Of a stretch of DNA of 64,000 bases, positions 7,780 to 16,472 are shown piece by piece (position 1 is the stretch's first letter; the number at the start of each line of letters is the position of its first letter). The stretch comes from Bog-756 sp963710495. Lineage in GTDB: Bacteria > Actinomycetota > Acidimicrobiia > Acidimicrobiales > RAAP-2. The position numbers and the translations under genes are program-made. The notes beneath the pieces are model-generated. The model did no database searches, had not been told where the DNA came from, and saw nothing but the letters and a program-made list of their open reading frames with translations. The DNA lies in contig CAVQAI010000011.1 in NCBI GenBank assembly GCA_963710495.1, positions 434,001-498,000 on the forward strand, given 5' to 3'.

Positions 7780-9762
7780 ATGATCAGACGTGTCGTGTCA
7801 GTGGTGGCTTCGGGGGCGGCCAGCATTTTCGCCGCGTCGCTGGTGGTGGCGCTGGGGCTCCCCTGCCCTGCTGCCAGTGCGGCGGCACCCATTGCCTCGA
7901 CGGTGACCGCCAGGCCATCGTTGGTCGAGCCCACCAGCTGGAGCACGGTTCCGACGCCCGCCACCGATCCCACCTCGTTCACCTTCCTCAACAGCGTTTC
8001 GTGCGTCGGGCCGACGTTCTGCGTGGCGGCCGGCCAGACCCAGGTCAGTGGCAACAACGCCCCTCTGGTCGAGCGCTACAACGGCAGCGCCTGGGCGGTC
8101 ATGTCCGTCCCGATACCGTCGGGCGGGAACGGCTCGTACTTCACCGGCATCTCGTGCACGGGTCCGACCTTCTGCGCCGCCGTCGGCGTGCAGTACCCGG
8201 GCGCCTTCCAGCAGAACTTCGCCGAGGTCTGGAACGGTACGGTCTGGTCGATCGCCGCCACGCCCGACCGTTCCGCGACGGCCAACGGGTCCTTCGCCGG
8301 TGTCTCCTGTGTGACCGCCACGTACTGCCTGGCCGTCGGCGGTGACGCCGCATCGGGCACCGACGAGACGGTGGTACAGAGGTGGGACGGTGCGTCCTGG
8401 TCATTGGTCACCGACGCCCCCTCGTCCGCTTTGCATCCCGAACTGAGCAGCGTGTCGTGCCTGTCCACTTCCTTCTGCGTGGCAGTCGGCGCCAGCTTTG
8501 CCGGAACCGAGGTCCCTTTCGCCGAGCTGTGGAACGGAACTGCGTGGGCGATCACCAACACGCCGGTCATCGGCGGTGCCGTGCAGACGTCGTTCTCGAC
8601 GGTCAGCTGCACGCTCGCGACCATGTGTGAGGCCGCCGGCTTCCAGGACAACGGCAGCTCGAGCGGGAACCTCGTCGAGCAGTGGAACGGCTCGGCCTGG
8701 TCCGTGCAGGCGGCTCCCAACCCTCCGCCTCCCGGCCTCGGCTTGCCTGCCGGCATCGATTGCTTCGGTCCGACGTCCTGTGTGCTCGGTGGGCAGGCCA
8801 GCCAGGGGTTGGGTAGCGGTCCGACCATGGTGCTCAGCTACAACGGAGCGACCTGGCGGCTCGGGAGCACGCCCCAACCGGGCAATCAGAGCTCGCTGGC
8901 CGACTCGATCCACGGGGTGTCCTGCGCGGCGGGCTTCTTCTGTGTGGCCGTGGGCGAGGAGGCGGACAGCGCCGGATTCCCCCAACCGATGGTGCTGGCC
9001 AGCCCCATCACCCGACCCGGCTATGACGAGGTGGCATCGGACGGCGGCATCTTCACCTTTGCCAGCACCGGGTTCTTCGGCTCGACGGGTGCGCTGACCC
9101 TCAACAAGCCGGTCGTGGGAATGGCTCAGTCTCCCGACGGCGGCGGTTACTGGCTGGTGGCCAGCGACGGCGGCATCTTCACCTTCGGCGACGCCCACTT
9201 CTACGGCTCGACCGGGGCCATCGCCCTCAACCGTCCCATCGTGGGCATGGCCGTCACCCCCAGCGGACGGGGCTACTGGCTGGTGGCTTCCGACGGCGGC
9301 ATCTTCACCTTCGGGGATGCCACTTTCTACGGCTCGACCGGGGCCATGCGCCTCAACCAGCCCATCGTCGGCATGGCTACGACCCCGGACGGCGGCGGTT
9401 ACTGGCTGGTGGCCGGCGACGGCGGCATCTTCACCTTCGGCGACGCCCGTTTCTACGGATCGACGGGCGCGATCAGGTTGAACAAACCGGTGGTGGGTAT
9501 GGCGGCCACCCCGGACGGCGGCGGTTACTGGCTAGTGGCGAGCGACGGCGGCATCTTCACTTTCGGTGATGCCAGCTTCTACGGCTCGACCGGAGCCATG
9601 CGCCTCAACCAGCCCATCGTCGGCATGGCCCCGACCCCGGACGGCGGCGGTTACTGGCTGGTGGCCGGCGACGGCGGCATCTTCACCTTCGGCGACGCCC
9701 ATTTCTATGGATCGATGGGCGCGGTCAAACTGAACAAACCGGTCGTCGCCATCGGGGCCTAG
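7780..9762 (+). CDS. Secreted two-repeat protein: Cys-paired SCxxxxFCxAVG repeats followed by VASDGGIFTFG repeats
   Basis: 660 residues. ATG 7780 is chosen because GAGGAGG (7764-7770) lies nine bases upstream and it opens directly into a signal peptide ending near PAASA. The first half (about residues 50-410) has about seven units of the form VSC..PTFCVAAG..... WNGTAWS. Each has two Cys that could pair, and the Trp/Gly pattern suggests a beta-propeller. The second half (about 415-660) has six 42-residue YWLVASDGGIFTFGDA units like those at 3967-5637. There are no catalytic residues and no wall anchor that I can see. An extracellular binding or structural role is inferred from architecture only. 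Confidence 0.82.
   Translation: MIRRVVSVVASGAASIFAASLVVALGLPCPAASAAAPIASTVTARPSLVEPTSWSTVPTPATDPTSFTFLNSVSCVGPTFCVAAGQTQVSGNNAPLVERYNGSAWAVMSVPIPSGGNGSYFTGISCTGPTFCAAVGVQYPGAFQQNFAEVWNGTVWSIAATPDRSATANGSFAGVSCVTATYCLAVGGDAASGTDETVVQRWDGASWSLVTDAPSSALHPELSSVSCLSTSFCVAVGASFAGTEVPFAELWNGTAWAITNTPVIGGAVQTSFSTVSCTLATMCEAAGFQDNGSSSGNLVEQWNGSAWSVQAAPNPPPPGLGLPAGIDCFGPTSCVLGGQASQGLGSGPTMVLSYNGATWRLGSTPQPGNQSSLADSIHGVSCAAGFFCVAVGEEADSAGFPQPMVLASPITRPGYDEVASDGGIFTFASTGFFGSTGALTLNKPVVGMAQSPDGGGYWLVASDGGIFTFGDAHFYGSTGAIALNRPIVGMAVTPSGRGYWLVASDGGIFTFGDATFYGSTGAMRLNQPIVGMATTPDGGGYWLVAGDGGIFTFGDARFYGSTGAIRLNKPVVGMAATPDGGGYWLVASDGGIFTFGDASFYGSTGAMRLNQPIVGMAPTPDGGGYWLVAGDGGIFTFGDAHFYGSMGAVKLNKPVVAIGA
9034..9756 (+). 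repeat. 126-bp tandem repeats encoding VASDGGIFTFGDA units (second locus)
   Basis: About six in-frame units with a 126-bp period. Alternate units (AMRLNQPIVGMA against AIRLNKPVVGMA) resemble each other more than their immediate neighbours, which suggests duplication of a two-unit block. Confidence 0.85.
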
Positions 9763-9766
9763 TCGG

Positions 9767-10459
9767 TTGGACCGAGCGACGCCTCCAAGAGGGACCCCGG
9801 ATCACGATGGCGACCCCGGTGTCCCGGTGGCCGACCTGGGGCGAGTAGCCGAGGCCACCGACCGGTTCCTCTCGCTGACCGCCGACCTGTCGGATGTCGA
9901 CATGGCCCGGGAATCGCTCCTGGCCGGCTGGACGGTCGGGCACGTGCTCACTCACGTGGCGAGGAATGCCGCCAGCCACGTACGGCGGGCCGAAGCGGTC
10001 GTCCGGGGCGAGGTCATCGACCAGTACCCGGGCGGGATCGAAGGACGCAGGACCGAAATCGAAAAGGGCGCAAGGCGCGGCGCGGCGGTTGTTTTGGACG
10101 ACCTCGAATGGTCGTCATCGGCGCTCGCCGCGGCGTGGGAACGCGTGCCCGAGGATGCCTGGGGCGGCATATCCCGGGACGTCGCGGGCCGGGAGCGTCC
10201 GTTGTGGTCCTTGCCGGCCAACCGCTGGCAGGAGCTGGAAGTGCATCTGGTGGACCTCGGGATCGGCGTGACGTTCCGTGATTGGCCGGATGCGTTCGTG
10301 GCCGTCTGGTTGCCACGTCTCGAGGTCCACCTTTCCGATCGGATCCCGTCCGGCCACGACACGCCGGATCCGAGCACGCTCTCCGACCGCGAGCGGCTGG
10401 CCTGGCTGTACGGGCGCCTGGCTCCCCCCGGCTTCCCCGAGCTCACCCCATGGTCGTGA
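9767..10459 (+). CDS. Maleylpyruvate isomerase-like/DinB-fold protein (mycothiol-dependent family)
   Basis: About 230 residues. The N-terminal four-helix bundle carries GWTVGHVLTHVARNA, the family metal-binding His motif, and a later His lies in WQELEVHLVDLG. These are the two signatures of the mycothiol-dependent maleylpyruvate isomerase/DinB superfamily in actinobacteria. The substrate is unknown; detoxification or isomerisation with mycothiol is the family precedent. The start is uncertain: TTG 9767 or GTG 9827, which opens at VADLGRVAEATDRF and better matches family starts. It begins just after the repeat-protein gene. Confidence 0.75.
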   Translation: MDRATPPRGTPDHDGDPGVPVADLGRVAEATDRFLSLTADLSDVDMARESLLAGWTVGHVLTHVARNAASHVRRAEAVVRGEVIDQYPGGIEGRRTEIEKGARRGAAVVLDDLEWSSSALAAAWERVPEDAWGGISRDVAGRERPLWSLPANRWQELEVHLVDLGIGVTFRDWPDAFVAVWLPRLEVHLSDRIPSGHDTPDPSTLSDRERLAWLYGRLAPPGFPELTPWS

Positions 10460-10680
10460 GGAGCGGGACACCGCTCCGACGGCCGCTCCGACGGCCGCTC
10501 CGACAGTCGGCCCGGACAGCCGCTCCGAGAGCCGGTTCGACAGCCGGTCCGACGGCGCCAACCGCTCGACGTTCCGCCCTCTGGGGTCCTGCGCCCCGGG
10601 CGCCGCGCTCCGTTCCGCCTCGTCAGCCTGGTTAGCATCGGCGCGCTCGCGGGGAGCGAAACGAGAAGGAAGAGAGCCAG

Positions 10681-12219
10681 ATGGCCCACGACCCGGTGGT
10701 AGCAGAGACGACCCGGCTGCGGGACAGCCTCGAGCCCTGCTTCGTCCTCCCCGCTCAGGAGGAGCGGGCCGCTACCGCCCTGGCCCGGTTCCGTGGGGGT
10801 GCCAACAGGCTGCCCAATGTGTTGCTGATCCTGTTCGACGACGTCGGCTGGGGAGACTTCGGTTGTTACGGCGGGGGCGTGGCCGTCGGGGCACCCACCC
10901 CCAACATCGACGCGCTGGCCCGGCGCGGGATGCTCCTCACCTCCTGCTACTCCGAACCGTCCTGCACACCCTCGAGGGCTTCGCTGATGACCGGCCGACT
11001 GCCCATGCGACACGGCCTGCTCCGTCCGCCCATGTACGGACAGCCGGGTGGGTTGGACGGAGAGGTCACCCTGGCCGAGCTGTTGTCTGGCGGCGGGATA
11101 CGTCACCCAGGCGGTCGGCAAGTGGCACATGGGCGAGAACGTGCAGTCCCAACCACAACACGTCGGGTTCGACGACTTCTACGGGTTCCTCTCCGTCTCC
11201 GACATGTACACCGAGTGGCGGGACCCCAACTTCTTCCCCGAGATCGTCTACAGCGAGGAGCGAACCCGGTGGGTGGAGAACCTCCCGTTCAACAAATGCT
11301 TCGTCCATGCCGAGCGGGCCGGCGAGACCGAAAACGTCGAAGAGGTCACCATCCCGGTCCTGTCACTTCTGGACGACAAGTGGGCGGCGTACTCGCTGGA
11401 GTTCATCCGGCGGATGGCCGAGCAGTCCGACGAGGTACGCCGTCCGTGGTTCCTCTACCACTGCACCAGGGGCGCCCATTTCGACAACTACCCCCACGAG
11501 CGGTTTCTGGGCTCCTCCCCGGCGAAGCACCCGTACAAGGACACGATCATCGAGCTCGACGACATCGTCGGCCGCCTGGTGGCCGAACTCGAGTCCACCG
11601 GCCAGATGGAGGACACGCTCGTGTTCATCTCGTCCGACAACGGCCCGGAGATGGAGACGTGGCCCGACGCCGCCTACTCGCCGTTCCGGAGTGCCAAAGG
11701 GTCAACCTGGGAGGGGGGCCAGCGGGTGCCGGCCATCGTCAGCTGGCCCGGCATGATCCCCGCCGGCCGGGCCTACCGACGGTCTCTTCTCGCAGATGGA
11801 CCTGTTCAACACCATCCTCACGCTGGCCGGCGCCGGAGGTGCCGTCCCCCGAGGACCGGTACATCGACGGCGTCGACCAGACCTCGTTCCTCCTCGATCC
11901 CGACTCCTCTTCCAACCGGAAGTACCTGTACTACTGGCTGACCAATGTGTTCTCGGCTCTCCGAGTCGGGGAGTGGAAGTTCATGGTCGCCTCGACTTCC
12001 GACGACGACCGCGACTGTCTGAATCTGGGCGGATTCACCGGTGTGACCCAGAAGTACTCCCATGGCCGCCTCTACAACCTCTATCTCGACCCGAAGGAGA
12101 GCCGCAGCTACATGATCCGCAAGCTGGCCTACATCGACAGCTTCACCAGCGGCATCGCCCGGCACTTCTCGACCTTCGGAGCGTTCCCGCCAAAGCACCC
12201 CATCGCCGCCATGAGTTGA
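10681..12219 (+). CDS. Arylsulfatase-family sulfatase (Cys-type), three frameshifts
   Basis: ATG 10681 follows GGAAGAGAG; a TAGCAT -10-like element lies at 10633-10638. N-terminal NVLLILFDDVGWGDFG gives the metal-binding Asp pair. CTPSRASLMTGR is the CxPxR formylglycine motif, so activation by a formylglycine-generating enzyme is expected. GKWHMGE, FISSDNGPE and a late QRVPAIVSWPG complete the family. About 512 residues. The frame shifts near 11085, 11770 and 11835; conserved sequence continues across each (LAAGYVTQAVGKWH, TDGLFSQMDLFN, EVPSPEDRYIDGVDQ). I see no signal peptide. It hydrolyses sulfate esters; the substrate is unknown. Confidence 0.85.
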   Translation: MAHDPVVAETTRLRDSLEPCFVLPAQEERAATALARFRGGANRLPNVLLILFDDVGWGDFGCYGGGVAVGAPTPNIDALARRGMLLTSCYSEPSCTPSRASLMTGRLPMRHGLLRPPMYGQPGGLDGEVTLAELLSGGGIRHPGGRQVAHGRERAVPTTTRRVRRLLRVPLRLRHVHRVAGPQLLPRDRLQRGANPVGGEPPVQQMLRPCRAGRRDRKRRRGHHPGPVTSGRQVGGVLAGVHPADGRAVRRGTPSVVPLPLHQGRPFRQLPPRAVSGLLPGEAPVQGHDHRARRHRRPPGGRTRVHRPDGGHARVHLVRQRPGDGDVARRRLLAVPECQRVNLGGGPAGAGHRQLARHDPRRPGLPTVSSRRWTCSTPSSRWPAPEVPSPEDRYIDGVDQTSFLLDPDSSSNRKYLYYWLTNVFSALRVGEWKFMVASTSDDDRDCLNLGGFTGVTQKYSHGRLYNLYLDPKESRSYMIRKLAYIDSFTSGIARHFSTFGAFPPKHPIAAMS

Positions 12220-12313
12220 TGTCGGTCGCCACGGGTAGAGCGAGCGGGCGTCCACGAGGACGTTGACCGATACCGACGGGTGAACAGATGAGACCAAGGA
12301 TTGGGGCGTGCCA

Positions 12314-13429
12314 ATGGGGTCGGAGCAGGTCGAGAGCGAAGGCGTTGGCCGTCGAGAAACGGCCGTCCTGCCGACCAGGGCGACCGGCTGGTGGCTCGGC
12401 ACCCTCCTGGTGGCGGGCGCCGTGGTGCTGTCGGCCTGCGGTGGTTCGGGTTCGGGATCCGGGGCCACGTCGACGACTCGCCAGGGCGGCGCCTCGACCA
12501 CGCCGGCCTCGCCCGCCGGCCAGACGCCCTCCACGGCCGCCGCCGTGCCGGCTTCGCCGAGCACGGGATGTGGGACGCCTGGCAGTCCGGGTACGGTCAC
12601 CCTCACCCCGGTGGTGGACGGGCGGAGTCGGACGGCGATCCTCCACGTGCCGTCGGGTTACCGGTCCGCAAGCCCGGTCGCCCTGGTCGTCAACATGCAC
12701 GGCAGCCAGTCGACCGCCCAGCAGCAGGTCGAGTTCACCGGGATGGACGTAACGGCCGACGCAAAGACCTTCATGGTCGTGTACCCGCAGGGCGCCATAG
12801 CGGCCGGCGCCGGGTACGAATGGAACGTTCCGGGCCAGCCTCTCTTCGGCGGCGCAGCGGTCCCGTCGTCGGCACCGAACGACGTTTCGTTCATCGAGCA
12901 GCTGGTGACCGATCTCGAAGCGAAGTACTGCATCGACCGGAATCGCATCTTTGCGACAGGATTTTCGGGCGGTGCCCGCATGGCCAGCCAGCTCGGATGC
13001 GATGCCTCGACCATCTTCGCCGCCGTCGCGCCGGTGAGCGGGTTGCGGTTCCCCTCACCATGTGACTCAAGCCGACCGATGCCGGTGCTCTCGTTTCACG
13101 GCACAGCTGACCGAGTCGATCCCTACAACGGCAACGGGCAGGCCTACTGGACATACAGCGTGCCCACAGCTGCACAGCGCTGGGCCACGCACGACCAATG
13201 CGCCTCGGGACCGACGAACTCCGATCCGGTGGCGGGGGTGACGCTGACGGCCTACGGCAACTGCTCGGGCGGGGCGGCCGTGCAGCTCTACTCGATCGAC
13301 GGCGAGGGCCACGAGTGGCCCGGAGGGCCGAGGCAGTCGTCGGCCGTCACCGCAGTGCTCGGCCCTCGGAGCACCGCGATCGACGCCAATGCCACGATGT
13401 GGTCGTTCTTCATGGAGCATCCCTTGTAG
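12314..13429 (+). CDS. Lipoprotein esterase of the PHB depolymerase/feruloyl esterase (LpqC-like) family
   Basis: About 371 residues. A lipobox VVLSACGG follows the first hydrophobic segment, so the protein should be lipid-anchored outside the cell. After a Ser/Thr/Ala linker, the hydrolase has the nucleophile in ATGFSGGARMAS, Asp in FHGTADRVDPY and His in GEGHEWPG, a complete triad. The family (COG3509) includes polyhydroxybutyrate depolymerases and acetylxylan/feruloyl esterases. The ATG at 12314, with GGGG seven bases upstream, is preferred to the GTG at 12308. It may work with the neighbouring sulfatase on extracellular polymers, but that is inference from position. Confidence 0.85.
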   Translation: MGSEQVESEGVGRRETAVLPTRATGWWLGTLLVAGAVVLSACGGSGSGSGATSTTRQGGASTTPASPAGQTPSTAAAVPASPSTGCGTPGSPGTVTLTPVVDGRSRTAILHVPSGYRSASPVALVVNMHGSQSTAQQQVEFTGMDVTADAKTFMVVYPQGAIAAGAGYEWNVPGQPLFGGAAVPSSAPNDVSFIEQLVTDLEAKYCIDRNRIFATGFSGGARMASQLGCDASTIFAAVAPVSGLRFPSPCDSSRPMPVLSFHGTADRVDPYNGNGQAYWTYSVPTAAQRWATHDQCASGPTNSDPVAGVTLTAYGNCSGGAAVQLYSIDGEGHEWPGGPRQSSAVTAVLGPRSTAIDANATMWSFFMEHPL

Positions 13430-13469
13430 CGCCTGGCCAGGAACGCCCCGCCGCTCGCGCCCGGAGGCG

Positions 13470-13475
13470 TAGAGT
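13470..13475 (+). promoter_or_regulatory. -10 element (TAGAGT) for a leaderless transcript
   Basis: TAGAGT fits the actinobacterial TANNNT consensus and ends seven bases before the GTG at 13483. Transcription would start at or next to the start codon. No Shine-Dalgarno sequence is present, which supports a leaderless mRNA. Confidence 0.55.
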
Positions 13476-13482
13476 CGGTGGC

Positions 13483-14105
13483 GTGGTACACCTCAGCGGA
13501 GGCGAGTGGGTGCTGGCCGGCATCATCGCTGTGGTCGGGTCGGTCATCGGCTATCGCCTGTCGGAGAACGACCGTCGCACCCTCGGCAGGACTCCCTGGG
13601 GGCTCCCGTCGCTGCTGTGGGCGCTGTTCTGGTTCCTCTCGCTGCTGCTCGGTCTGGTGCTCTATCTCATTGCCCACTCCAGCGAGGTGCGCCGGGCCCA
13701 GCACGGTTCGCCGGCCCCTTATCCGGGCGCGGGACGGGCCACGGTGGGGGGCGCGGCGGCGGCACCGACCCTGAGCGTGGCAGACCAATTCCCCGCCTAT
13801 CCCCGGCCGGCCAATATCCAGCCCGACCGGGCCGAGCCGGAGCCAGCCGCTCAGGGGGAAGGCGGCCAAGCCGTTCCAGCCGAACGAACCGCACAAGCCG
13901 CGCCGGCGCGGCCGCGGCACCGGCGACCGGGGTACAACCGGCGCAGCCGGCGTCGACGCGCTCGCCGCCAGCCTGGCACCCCGATCCGAGCGGGAGGTTC
14001 CACTACCGCTGGTGGGACGGCCACGAATGGACCTCGCAGGTCTCGATCGACGGCCGCCACCTGATCGACACCAATCCCGACCAGCGCATCGGTCCGTACC
14101 ACTGA
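13483..14105 (+). CDS. Membrane protein with C-terminal DUF2510 domain, frameshifted
   Basis: The GTG is seven bases after TAGAGT. The N-terminus has two membrane helices (WVLAGIIAVVGSVIGYRL and LLWALFWFLSLLLGLVLYLI), then an Ala/Pro/Gln-rich linker. The frame changes between about 13880 and 13900, and the next frame ends in WHPDPSGRFHYRWWDGHEWT, a clear DUF2510 motif, closing at TGA 14103-14105. DUF2510 is a short actinobacterial domain of unknown function at termini of membrane proteins. The high-GC Arg-rich reading of the first frame after 13890 is typical of out-of-frame translation, so a one-base error is likely. Confidence 0.75.
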
Positions 14106-14290
14106 GATCAGCCGTGCCGGTAGGCGTCCGGTTGGTGGTCCGGGGCCGGGGGCGGGCCGGGGAGCCCGGTTCCACCCGGAGCCGACGGGTTCCGGACCGG
14201 ACCGATCAGGCCTTGAACAGGAGTGCGCCGAGGGGGGACTGGGAATGACCGACCCCGGACGTCGAGGATCTGGCCGACCTGACCGCGCCG

Positions 14291-15499
14291 TTGGTCGACC
14301 CGGAGTTCTACGCCGGCGATCCCTTCCCGCTCTATGCCCGGCTCCGGTCCGAGGCGCCCCTGGCCTACAACGAGCCCGTCGGATTCTGGGTGGCCAGCCG
14401 GCACGCGGATGTCGTGACCATCTCGCGCCATCCCGACACGTTCTGCTCAGGCCGCGGGATCATGCTGTTCGAGATCGGGAGCGAGTACGCCACGCCGCCG
14501 ACCATGATGCATACCGACCCGCCCGACCACACCCGCTATCGCGGCCTGGTGCAACCCGGGTTCCGACCCTCGTTCATGCGTGCGCTGGAGGAAGGCGTTC
14601 GCCGACGCACCGTTGCCCTCGTGGACCGCATCGAGCCGGGCGTGCCGGTCGATGTCGTCGGCCAGCTGACCGTGCCGTTGCCCCTGCAGGTCATCAGCGA
14701 CCTGCTGGGCGTCCCCGAGGAGGAATGGCCGCGCTTCTTCCGGTGGTCCGAGGCGGTCATCCCCGGCGCCACCGATTGGTCCGAGGAGGAGCGGGCCGCA
14801 CTCAGCTCCGAGATGGTCACCTACCTCCTGGCCGCGGCGGCAGATCGGCGGGCCAATCCGCGGGACGACATCATCTCGGAGCTCGGCGCGGCCGAAGTGG
14901 ACGGGGACAGGCTGAGCGATGCCGAGCTGGCCATGTTCCTGGTCCAGTTGCTCGTGGCGGGGAACGAGACCACCCGCAACATGATGTCCGGCGGGCTTCT
15001 CGGTTTCGCGGGCGCCCCGGCGCAGTGGTCGGCACTGCGGAAGAAGGTCGTGGACCGTACCGGTGGGCCCGGCGGGTCAGGCGGGCCCGGACCGGACGGG
15101 CCAGGCCGGGCGGTCCCCGTCGCGGTCGAGGAGATGCTCCGGTGGACGACCCCCGTGGTGTCCTTCATGCGCACGACCACCCGACCGGTGCGGTTGGCCG
15201 GCCAGCAGCTGGGGGCGGGCCAGCCGATCCTCATGCTCTATGCCTCGGCGAACCGGGACGAGGTCGTCTTCGGCCCGAGCGCCGAGCGGTTCGATGCGGC
15301 GCGGGATCCCAATCCTCATGTCGCCTTCGGCTTCGGGCCCCACTTCTGCATCGGGGCCGTCCTCGCCCGTCTCGAGGGACGGATCCTCCTCGAGGAATTG
15401 CTGGCGCGGTTCGACTCGATCGATGTGGCCGGACCGGTGGTACGGACAGCCTCGCCCGTCATCGCCGGGATCCGCTCTGCTCCGATGGTGTTCGCCTGA
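14291..15499 (+). CDS. Cytochrome P450
   Basis: About 402 residues from TTG 14291. The I-helix has VAGNETTRN, the K-helix ExxR lies in EEMLRW, and the heme loop FGFGPHFCIGAVLARLEG contains the axial Cys. It is a soluble class-I bacterial P450 that needs a ferredoxin partner, none of which is adjacent. Upstream in frame lies the plausible DVEDLADLTAPLVDPEFY, and an ATG at 14245 with a GGGGGG tract before it is one base out of frame. The true start may therefore be 14245 with an indel near 14250. A Gly/Pro-rich insertion (about residues 257-272) before the K-helix is unusual. It converges with the aldo/keto reductase. Confidence 0.88.
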   Translation: MVDPEFYAGDPFPLYARLRSEAPLAYNEPVGFWVASRHADVVTISRHPDTFCSGRGIMLFEIGSEYATPPTMMHTDPPDHTRYRGLVQPGFRPSFMRALEEGVRRRTVALVDRIEPGVPVDVVGQLTVPLPLQVISDLLGVPEEEWPRFFRWSEAVIPGATDWSEEERAALSSEMVTYLLAAAADRRANPRDDIISELGAAEVDGDRLSDAELAMFLVQLLVAGNETTRNMMSGGLLGFAGAPAQWSALRKKVVDRTGGPGGSGGPGPDGPGRAVPVAVEEMLRWTTPVVSFMRTTTRPVRLAGQQLGAGQPILMLYASANRDEVVFGPSAERFDAARDPNPHVAFGFGPHFCIGAVLARLEGRILLEELLARFDSIDVAGPVVRTASPVIAGIRSAPMVFA

Positions 15500-15527
15500 T
15501 CGGCAAGGGCTCCTCCGTGGTGCCGGA

Positions 15528-16409
15528 TCAGGCGGTGTCGAGGGCGGCCAGCTGCTCGTCGGTGAGCTCGAGGGTCGCCGACCGGCAGTTCTCCTCGACG
15601 TGGGCCACCGACTTGGTGCCGGGGATCGGCAGCATGACCGGCGAGCGGTGGAGCAGCCACGCCAGTGCCACCGCCGCCGGGGTGGCGCCGGTCTCCTTCA
15701 CGATGGCATCGGCCTCGCCGCCGGGGCGGGCCAGTCGCCCGGAGGCGATCGGGTACCAGGGGATGAAGCCCAACCCTTCGGCTTCGCAGTGGTCGAGGAC
15801 TTCCTCGGAGGACCGGTCGGAGAGGTTGTAGAGGTTCTGCACGCTGGCGATGGGTACGGTGGCCCGCGCCGCCTCGATTTCCCCCACGCTCACCTGTGAC
15901 AACCCGACCTGGGCGACCTTGCCCTCGGCGACGAGGTCGGCCAGCAGGCCGAATTGCTCCTCGGCCGGGACCTTCCCATCGATGCGGTGCAACTGGAAGA
16001 GATCGATCTGCTCCAACCCGAGGCGCCGCAGGCTCAGCTCGCACTGCTGGCGCAGGTACTCGGGACGCCCGACCGGCGTCCACTGCCCTGGCCCCTGCCG
16101 GGTCAGGCCCGCCTTGGTGGCGATGACCAGGCCCTCCGGGTAGGGATGGAGCGCCTCGAAGATGATCTCCTCGCTGACTTCGGGGCCATACGAGTCGGCG
16201 GTATCGATCAGGTCGACGCCCATCTCGACGGCACGTCGCAGCACGGCGACGCATTCCTGGCGGTCGGTCGGCTCGCCCCAGACTCCCTGGCCGGTGAGTT
16301 GCATGGCACCGAAGCCGAGCCGGTGCACCTCCAGGTCGCCCAAGCGGAACGTGCCGCTGGCCAGTACCGGGCGATCGGAGCGGTCGGTCGTCGGGGACGT
16401 CGTGGCCAT
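15528..16409 (-). CDS. Aldo/keto reductase
   Basis: 293 residues; the start has GAGGAGG just upstream. The TIM barrel shows the catalytic tetrad: Asp and Tyr in DTADSYG, Lys in IATKAG and His in FQLHRIDG. The C-terminal cofactor segment MLPIPGTKSVAHVEEN is the NADP-binding signature. It reduces aldehydes or ketones with NADPH; the substrate is unknown. It lies 64 bp downstream of the SDR gene on the same strand, so the two may be cotranscribed. Confidence 0.9.
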   Translation of the reverse strand: MATTSPTTDRSDRPVLASGTFRLGDLEVHRLGFGAMQLTGQGVWGEPTDRQECVAVLRRAVEMGVDLIDTADSYGPEVSEEIIFEALHPYPEGLVIATKAGLTRQGPGQWTPVGRPEYLRQQCELSLRRLGLEQIDLFQLHRIDGKVPAEEQFGLLADLVAEGKVAQVGLSQVSVGEIEAARATVPIASVQNLYNLSDRSSEEVLDHCEAEGLGFIPWYPIASGRLARPGGEADAIVKETGATPAAVALAWLLHRSPVMLPIPGTKSVAHVEENCRSATLELTDEQLAALDTA

Positions 16410-16472
16410 GGTGCCTCCTCGGGACGGTTGAGTAGGTCCCTTTCTACCGGGAGCGCCGCCGCGACCCGGTCG

